A stretch of 18,969 nucleotides of DNA from Actinomycetota bacterium (GTDB lineage: Bacteria > Actinomycetota > Humimicrobiia > Humimicrobiales > Humimicrobiaceae): assembly GCA_023488645.1 (NCBI GenBank), contig JAMDDL010000065.1, positions 1 to 18,969 of the forward strand. The letters run 5' to 3'. The notes beneath the pieces are model-generated. The model searched no databases. It saw nothing but the letters and a program-made list of their open reading frames with translations, and had not been told where the DNA came from. Every line of letters begins with the position of its first letter. The first letter of the stretch is position 1. Below are positions 14,423 to 18,969 of the stretch, piece after piece. The translations under genes were made by a program, and so were the position numbers.

Positions 14423-15358
14423 TTGTTAAAGATGCATAAACCAATTATTAATGTAAAAATTATCAATGATTTTGAAGGCGAATTTGTGCTTGAGCCTCTG
14501 GAAAGAGGATTCGGTCACACGTTAGGTAATTCTATAAGAAGAGTTTTACTGTCTTCAATAGAAGGTGCAGGAATAACTAAAATCAGAATTGAAAATGTTC
14601 AGCATGAATTTTCCACACTCGAAGGCTTAAAAGAAGATATTATTGAACTTGTTGGTAATTTAAGACAGATAGTTTTTAAAATGGAGCTTTCGGATCTTGC
14701 AATAGTCAAAGTTAATAAAAGTGGTCCATGTGAGATTACTGCTGCTGATATCAGTCTTCCCGCTGAAGTTGAAATCATAAATAAGGATTGCTATATTGGA
14801 ACATTATCTAAAAACGGGAATTTAAAAGTTGAGATGGTAGTAGAAAAAGGTAAAGGCTACCGGAATGCTGAAGAAAACATATCACAGGGAGATCCAATAG
14901 GTGTAATACCCGTTGATACGGTTTTTTCCCCGATAAGAAGAGTAATGTTTAAAGTTGAAAATACACGTGTAGGACAAATGACCAACTTTGATAAACTTAC
15001 CATGACCATAAAAACAAATGGCAGTATTAAACCGGAAGAGGCATTAAGCCAGTCTTCAAAAATTATAAATGATTATATGTCGTTAATGATTGATTTGTCA
15101 GAAAAAACAAAGAATGAAGATCCTATTTTTGAGAAGATTGAGCAAAAGGCTAAGAAACAGCAGTACCCTTCCATTGAGGATCTGGAACTTTCTGTAAGAT
15201 CATATAATTGTCTTAAAAGAGCAGGTATAGATAGTGTGGAAAAACTTCTGCAGTACACGGAAGATGAGTTGCTTGATATCAGAAATTTTGGTCAGAAATC
15301 CATACAGGAAGTTAAAAATAAGGTAAGCGAACTTGGTCTATCATTCAAGAAAAAGTAA
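14423..15358 (+). CDS. rpoA: DNA-directed RNA polymerase subunit alpha
   Basis: The alpha dimer is the scaffold on which RNA polymerase assembles, and its C-terminal domain contacts UP elements and activators. The 311 residues show the N-terminal domain with LERGFGHTLGNSIRRVLLSS and the C-terminal domain from about residue 248. The latter has IEDLELSVRSYNCLKRAGI, including Arg259 and Asn262 at the positions of the DNA-contacting residues of E. coli. The chosen start is TTG at 14423, ten bases from CAGGAGG (14406-14412). ATG 14432 is an alternative three codons later but is 19 bases away. Confidence 0.97.
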   Translation: MLKMHKPIINVKIINDFEGEFVLEPLERGFGHTLGNSIRRVLLSSIEGAGITKIRIENVQHEFSTLEGLKEDIIELVGNLRQIVFKMELSDLAIVKVNKSGPCEITAADISLPAEVEIINKDCYIGTLSKNGNLKVEMVVEKGKGYRNAEENISQGDPIGVIPVDTVFSPIRRVMFKVENTRVGQMTNFDKLTMTIKTNGSIKPEEALSQSSKIINDYMSLMIDLSEKTKNEDPIFEKIEQKAKKQQYPSIEDLELSVRSYNCLKRAGIDSVEKLLQYTEDELLDIRNFGQKSIQEVKNKVSELGLSFKKK

Positions 15359-15376
15359 AGCAGGAGAATATAGAAT

Positions 15377-15730
15377 ATGGTACAGCCAAAAAAGGGAAGA
15401 AGATTAGGTGGAAGCGGTACACACCAGAAAGCAATAATGAAAAATCTTGCCATCTCATTATTTGAAAATGGTAAAATTGAAACTACAACAGCTAAAGCTA
15501 AATTTTTAAGAATGTTTGTTGACAAATTAGTAGTGTTTGCAAAAAAAGGCGATCTTGCATCAAGAAGACAATGCTTAAAGCTTTTAGGTAATTATGGCAC
15601 TGTTCAAAAATTATTTAATGAAATAGCTCCTGCTACTTATACACGGTCAAGCGGTTTTACAAGAATTGTCAGATTGAAAAACAGGCTTGGTGACGGAGCG
15701 GAAATAGTTCAGATAGAGCTGTTAAAATAA
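15377..15730 (+). CDS. rplQ: 50S ribosomal protein L17
   Basis: L17 lies at the outer surface of the large subunit near the tunnel exit. The 117 residues match the core form: GRRLGGSGTHQKAIMKNLA, ENGKIETTTAKAKFLRMFVDKL and the end YTRSSGFTRIVRLKNRLGDGAEI. CAGGAG at 15361-15366 precedes the ATG by ten bases. It directly follows rpoA, as is usual. Confidence 0.97.
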   Translation: MVQPKKGRRLGGSGTHQKAIMKNLAISLFENGKIETTTAKAKFLRMFVDKLVVFAKKGDLASRRQCLKLLGNYGTVQKLFNEIAPATYTRSSGFTRIVRLKNRLGDGAEIVQIELLK

Positions 15731-15758
15731 TAATCATTGATATCTTATAATTTTTTTA

Positions 15759-16514
15759 ATGATTAATTATAAGGCTGTAATTGAATATGATGGAACATGT
15801 TTTTGTGGTTTTCAAATTCAGCCTGAAGGGTTAAGAACAATTCAGGGAGAAATTATCAAAGTTCTTGGCCATATTTTGAATAAGGAAGTTAAAATTGCTT
15901 ATGCTGGAAGAACAGACAGCGGAGTTCATGCAACAAATCAGGTTATAAACTTTAAATGTGAAAAAAGCCTTGACCTGTATAAATTTAAATGGGCACTGAA
16001 CTGTCTTCTTCCCGAAGATATAACTGTAAAATCAGTGGAGAAAGTACCGGACTTATTTGACTCAAGACGTGATGCAGTGTGGCGGCAGTACAGTTATTTT
16101 GTAGTTAATGATAATTATCAAAGTGTTTTTTTGAAAAAATACAGTATTCTGGTTTGCAAAAAGCTGAATCTGGATATCATGATAAAGTCCTGCAGGCTTT
16201 TTACAGGCAAAAAGGATTTTACATCTTTTTGCAGCCCGAATGATGAAAAGGAAAACAAAATCAGGGAAGTTTTTGAATTTGATATTTTTAAAAATAATCT
16301 TTTTGGTACAAACGAAGTTATTATTTTTAAAATCAAGGCAAATTCCTTCCTTTATAATATGGTAAGGATTATTGTCGGAACTTTGCTTGAAATTGGTAAA
16401 GGCGTAAGAGATATTTCAGCAATAGAGAAAGCTTTTAAGTATAATGACAGAAATTTAACAGGCAGAATTGTCGAAGCTAAAGGATTGTTTCTTACCGGAG
16501 TAGGATACAAATAG
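15759..16514 (+). CDS. truA: tRNA pseudouridine(38-40) synthase TruA
   Basis: TruA converts uridines 38-40 in the anticodon arm of tRNA to pseudouridine. The 251-residue product is a normal length. The catalytic Asp53 lies in AGRTDSGVHA, the N terminus reads YKAVIEYDGTCFCGFQ, and near the end NSFLYNMVRIIVGTLLEIGKG is characteristic. There is no Shine-Dalgarno: ATG follows a run of seven T and one A. A TATAAT at 15746-15751 ends seven bases before the ATG, which would fit a leaderless mRNA. It sits between rplQ and rplM as in many Gram-positive-type genomes. Confidence 0.95.
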   Translation: MINYKAVIEYDGTCFCGFQIQPEGLRTIQGEIIKVLGHILNKEVKIAYAGRTDSGVHATNQVINFKCEKSLDLYKFKWALNCLLPEDITVKSVEKVPDLFDSRRDAVWRQYSYFVVNDNYQSVFLKKYSILVCKKLNLDIMIKSCRLFTGKKDFTSFCSPNDEKENKIREVFEFDIFKNNLFGTNEVIIFKIKANSFLYNMVRIIVGTLLEIGKGVRDISAIEKAFKYNDRNLTGRIVEAKGLFLTGVGYK

Positions 16515-16538
16515 TTTTATTACCCGATTGGAGGATAT

Positions 16539-16991
16539 ATGGTAACTGTTGGCACAAAAACTTATAGTGCAAAAGAAAAAGACATTGAAAAAAAATGGTA
16601 TGTAGTGGACGCAAGTGGAAAAACACTTGGAAGAATTTCAACTGAAATCGCAAAAATACTAAGGGGTAAAAATAAACCTGCATTTACTCCTCATATTGAT
16701 TGTGGAGATTATGTAATTGTCATAAATTCAAGCAAACTTGTTGTTACAGGAAATAAGCTTGAGGACAAAAAATATTACAGACATTCCGGATATATTGGAA
16801 ATTTAAAAGTTACCAGTCTTGGAAAGTTAATGAAAAAAAGTCCGGAGTATGTGCTTTTAAAGGCTGTAAAAGGTATGCTGCCTCATAACATACTGGGAAG
16901 AAAGTTGTTAAAAAAATTAAAAGTATATCCGGGACCTCTGCACCCTCATAAAGCGCAGAAACCGGAGGCTATTGACATACAGCAAAGTTAA
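16539..16991 (+). CDS. rplM: 50S ribosomal protein L13
   Basis: L13 is an early-assembly protein of the large subunit. The 150-residue product begins with a few extra residues before the family start KTYSAKEKDIEKKWYVVDA. It contains GKTLGRISTEIAKIL, YRHSGYIGNLK and the signature region AVKGMLPHNILGRKLLKKLKVY. GGAGG at 16530-16534 is four bases before the ATG. It is paired with rpsI, as nearly always, but with a 95-base gap. Confidence 0.97.
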   Translation: MVTVGTKTYSAKEKDIEKKWYVVDASGKTLGRISTEIAKILRGKNKPAFTPHIDCGDYVIVINSSKLVVTGNKLEDKKYYRHSGYIGNLKVTSLGKLMKKSPEYVLLKAVKGMLPHNILGRKLLKKLKVYPGPLHPHKAQKPEAIDIQQS

Positions 16992-17086
16992 GATTAATTT
17001 AAAATGAATGGTGTTTTATTAGGAGTTTTATTACAAAGACCTGATTTTACAGGCTTGGTTTTTTCGGAAGTTAAAAGGAGAAGAGT

Positions 17087-17482
17087 TTGGTAGAAGAAGT
17101 TAAATATTATGCAACTGGAAGAAGAAAAGAATCTTCGGCTAAAGTTTGGCTTAAGCCCGGGGAAGGTAAAATAATTGTTAATGCAAGAGATTTTAAAGAT
17201 TATTTTCCAAGAGATACCCTGATTAATATGATTACAGAGCCGTTTAATCTGACCGGCACTCTTAATGCTTACGATGTAACTGCCTTAATTGAAGGCGGCG
17301 GTGTGTCCGGACAGGCCGGAGCTTTAAGGCATGGTATTTCAAGGGCGCTGCTGGAAGTAAATCCTGATTACAGAATTATTTTAAAAAAAGAGGGATTTTT
17401 AACCAGAGATGCAAGGATGAAGGAAAGAAAGAAATACGGTCTGAAAAAAGCAAGAAAAAGACCTCAATTCTCAAAGAGATAA
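17087..17482 (+). CDS. rpsI: 30S ribosomal protein S9
   Basis: S9 is in the small-subunit head and its C-terminal tail touches the anticodon loop of the P-site tRNA. The 131 residues show YYATGRRKESSAKVWL, the signature GGGVSGQAGALRHGISRAL and the conserved tail RKRPQFSKR with the final Ser-Lys-Arg. The start is TTG at 17087 after AAAGGAGAAG. It is the last ribosomal protein gene of the window; no clear terminator follows it, and the racemase gene begins 16 bases later. Confidence 0.97.
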   Translation: MVEEVKYYATGRRKESSAKVWLKPGEGKIIVNARDFKDYFPRDTLINMITEPFNLTGTLNAYDVTALIEGGGVSGQAGALRHGISRALLEVNPDYRIILKKEGFLTRDARMKERKKYGLKKARKRPQFSKR

Positions 17483-17498
17483 TTTATTTCTTTTTTTA

Positions 17499-18593
17499 AT
17501 GAGTTTTCCATGTATTAAAATAAATTTAAACAAGATTGCAGGTAATGCAGAATTAATCAACGGCCGATGTGTCAGGTCTGGCATATCGGTCGTTGGCGTT
17601 ACAAAGAGCATACTGGCAGATATTAAGATAACAAAAATTCTTAAGAAATCAGGGATAAGAATTTTTGGAGACAGCAGACTTTTAAATCTGCAGAAGCTGC
17701 GCAATTATTTTGGTTACGGACAAAAACTTATTCTTTTACGTACCCCCATGATTTCCGAATGCGAAACTCTAGTAGAAATTTGTGATGAATCACTACAGAC
17801 TGAACCTGAAACAGTCAGGGTTATATCAGAGATTTGCAAAAGAAAGAAAATAAACCATAACATTATTATAATGATTGAAACTGATGACAGGCGTGAAGGC
17901 ATATATCCTTCGGAAGCAATAGCTTTTTTTGACGAAGCATACAGAAAATACAGGAATATAAAAGTTACCGGGCTGGGTACAAATGCAAGGTGCCTTTCAA
18001 AAAGAAAACCTGCATTAAAAAGCATAGATTATTTGATCAGGTTAAGGGACAGGATAAACAAGTTATATGGTTATAAAATTCCTATTATTTCAGGAGGCAA
18101 TTCCAGTTTATGGAAATATATTGAAGCAGGAATGCTCCCTGAAGAAGTAAACCAGGTAAGAATAGGCGAAGCCATTTTTATTGGTAATGAAACTTCAAAT
18201 TATGAAGTAATTAAAGAGGCACATTCAGACTGTTTTATTCTCGAAGCTGAAGTTATTGAAGTTAAAGAAAAAAAGGATAAAATTTATAAGGCAATACTTG
18301 CTCTTGGTGTTCAGGATGTCAACTGTAAGAATCTGAAAATAAAAAATCCTTTTTATGAAATAATCGGACAAAGCAGCGACCATACTGTTATTGGTTTGAA
18401 AAAAGAATGTGTCAACAATTATTTTTTAAGACTGGATTTGCCGGAAGATGAAAGTTTTGAAAAAGAACAATATAATAAAAAAGATAATTTTTCACGTGAA
18501 TTAAAAGTTGGAAGTATTGTAAGATTCGGTCTGGATTATTTTGGTCTTTTATCATGTATGACTTCACCTTTTGTAGAAAAGAAATATGTTTGA
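17499..18593 (+). CDS. PLP-dependent alanine/ornithine racemase family protein (Orr-like)
   Basis: The 364-residue product looks like the fold-type III PLP enzymes of the alanine/ornithine racemase family, closest in my memory to the ornithine racemase of Clostridium sticklandii. The N terminus CIKINLNKIAGNAELI leads to VVGVTKSILAD, where Lys36 would carry the PLP. Other family-like stretches are GDSRLLNLQKL, LRTPMISECE, TDDRREGIYPSEA, ISGGNSSLWKYIEAGMLP and VNQVRIGEAIF, with a C-terminal beta domain ending FGLDYFGLLSCMTSPFVEK. The substrate cannot be told from sequence; ornithine, alanine or another amino acid is possible. The start ATG has no Shine-Dalgarno but matches the family N terminus. 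An enzyme of this kind at the end of the ribosomal cluster is unusual. Confidence 0.8.
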   Translation: MSFPCIKINLNKIAGNAELINGRCVRSGISVVGVTKSILADIKITKILKKSGIRIFGDSRLLNLQKLRNYFGYGQKLILLRTPMISECETLVEICDESLQTEPETVRVISEICKRKKINHNIIIMIETDDRREGIYPSEAIAFFDEAYRKYRNIKVTGLGTNARCLSKRKPALKSIDYLIRLRDRINKLYGYKIPIISGGNSSLWKYIEAGMLPEEVNQVRIGEAIFIGNETSNYEVIKEAHSDCFILEAEVIEVKEKKDKIYKAILALGVQDVNCKNLKIKNPFYEIIGQSSDHTVIGLKKECVNNYFLRLDLPEDESFEKEQYNKKDNFSRELKVGSIVRFGLDYFGLLSCMTSPFVEKKYV

Positions 18594-18672
18594 CAAGAGA
18601 TTTAGCTCATAATATCAAAATTAGTGAAAGCATTTCCAATTTCATGATAGGGACAAAAGTAAGAGTACAAGA

Positions 18673-18814
18673 ATCAGGCTGAGTATTTCGAAAACACGCA
18701 ATCTTTGCCCCAGCTTAGGCAAAGCTTGCTCGGTTTCAGGCTTCGCTCTCCTCTTTAGAGAGGAACCTTGCCCGCTCAGCCTTCAAACGGTTTTCTTAAG
18801 TCACCCAGCCTGAT
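18673..18814. repeat. 142-bp structured GC-rich island with terminal inverted repeats
   Basis: The island has 71 G or C in 142 bases, against very AT-rich flanks. Its ends ATCAGGCTG (18673-18681) and CAGCCTGAT (18806-18814) are perfect inverted repeats. Inside are GAAAAC(A)CG (18690-18698) pairing with CGGTTTTC (18788-18795) around one bulged A, and a hairpin CTTTGCC/GGCAAAG (18703-18709 with 18718-18724). A second hairpin is TCCTCT/AGAGGA (18749-18754 with 18759-18764, loop TTAG). AGGCTGAG (18676-18683) can instead pair with CTCAGCCT (18775-18782), excluding the outer stem. No long open frame was seen in the frames checked. It may be a structured RNA, a MITE-like element or a palindromic intergenic repeat; strand and family are unknown. 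Confidence 0.6.
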
Positions 18815-18930
18815 CTAATAATTTATTTTCAATTATGAAAAAGGAAATGCTAACAAAATTAGTTAACAGATTTTTTTATAAGTTATGTAATTTTTAATAT
18901 ATAATTTACTGAGTTAGTTTTTTTAAATAT

Positions 18931-18959
18931 AGATATTGGTATTAAATAGATATTTGTAT
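18931..18959. repeat. Near-perfect 12-base direct repeat, 17-base period
   Basis: AGATATTGGTAT (18931-18942) and AGATATTTGTAT (18948-18959) differ at one base and start 17 bases apart. This could be a tandem operator site before a gene beyond the window, or chance in AT-rich DNA. Confidence 0.3.
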
Positions 18960-18969
18960 GAGAAATTAT

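Larger units (their letters stand above)
18594..18969. other. Tail region without a confident gene
   Basis: After the racemase stop there is no recognisable coding gene up to the window end. A 30-codon frame from TTG 18590 to TGA 18682 overlaps the racemase stop as TTGA; its residues (LTRDLAHNIKISESISNF...) match nothing I recognise. Next come the GC-rich structured island (18673-18814) and very AT-rich DNA with T-runs at 18871-18877 and 18917-18924. A 12-base near repeat lies at 18931-18942 and 18948-18959. An ATG at 18958 is open to the window edge but too short to judge. Confidence 0.6.

Noticed and set aside
14432..14434. rpoA start at ATG 14432
   Set aside because: The Shine-Dalgarno is 19 bases away; TTG 14423 at ten bases fits better. 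Not fully excluded.
17040..17062. Hairpin CCTG/CAGG plus T-run between rplM and rpsI as terminator
   Set aside because: Only four base pairs with mismatched flanks; too weak to claim.
18851..18877. TAAC/GTTA stem followed by seven T as terminator of the racemase gene
   Set aside because: The stem is four A/T-rich pairs with five bases before the T-run; not convincing.
1..18969. Assignment to the CPR radiation because L30 is missing
   Set aside because: L30 is lost in several unrelated lineages and the proteins here are full-length with several extensions; one absence is not enough.
1..18969. CRISPR array, tRNA or rRNA gene, transposase
   Set aside because: No regularly spaced direct repeats, cloverleaf-like sequence, rRNA motifs or transposase-like frames were seen on either strand.

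Overview
The window is the conserved bacterial S10-spc-alpha ribosomal protein supercluster of an AT-rich bacterium. All 35 genes recognised lie on the + strand. It opens with the last codons of EF-Tu (tuf) and continues with rpsJ-rplC-rplD-rplW-rplB-rpsS-rplV-rpsC-rplP-rpmC-rpsQ (S10 part), rplN-rplX-rplE-rpsZ-rpsH-rplF-rplR-rpsE-rplO-secY (spc part), adk-map-infA-rpmJ-rpsM-rpsK-rpsD-rpoA-rplQ (alpha part), then truA-rplM-rpsI. A PLP-dependent racemase-family gene follows, and then a 376-bp tail without a confident gene.

The gene order (tuf upstream of rpsJ; secY-adk-map-infA-rpmJ; rplQ-truA-rplM-rpsI) is the one familiar from Gram-positive-type lineages (Firmicutes, Actinobacteriota and relatives). 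Other traits fit: arginine is mostly AGA/AGG, Shine-Dalgarno sequences are strong (GGAGG), and TTG and GTG starts are frequent (8 TTG, 4 GTG). The zinc-binding forms of S14 (type Z), S4, L36 and adenylate kinase are all present. The phylum cannot be settled by reading alone; an uncultivated AT-rich lineage near Firmicutes or Actinobacteriota is my guess.

The genes make ribosomes (both subunits), start translation (IF-1), process nascent chains (methionine aminopeptidase), insert proteins in the membrane (SecY), transcribe (RpoA), supply ADP from AMP and ATP (Adk), and modify tRNA (TruA). Several are translationally coupled by overlaps (rplD/rplW, rplV/rpsC, rplO/secY, secY/adk, adk/map). Likely regulatory points inside the cluster are a promoter-like TTGATA-16-TATAAT before rpoA, a hairpin plus interrupted T-tract between infA and rpmJ, and promoter-like hexamers before infA.

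Departures from a textbook cluster: rpmD (L30) is missing between rpsE and rplO. L29 carries a lysine/glutamate/alanine-rich tail of about 56 residues. infA has no ATG, GTG or TTG start and appears to start at ATT. The two enzyme genes truA and the racemase lack a Shine-Dalgarno and share a T-run directly before ATG. Beyond the last gene lies a 142-bp island of 50% G+C in very AT-rich DNA. It has perfect 9-bp terminal inverted repeats and several internal hairpins, one of which competes with the outer stem. This island is the best candidate here for an undescribed structured RNA or small mobile element.
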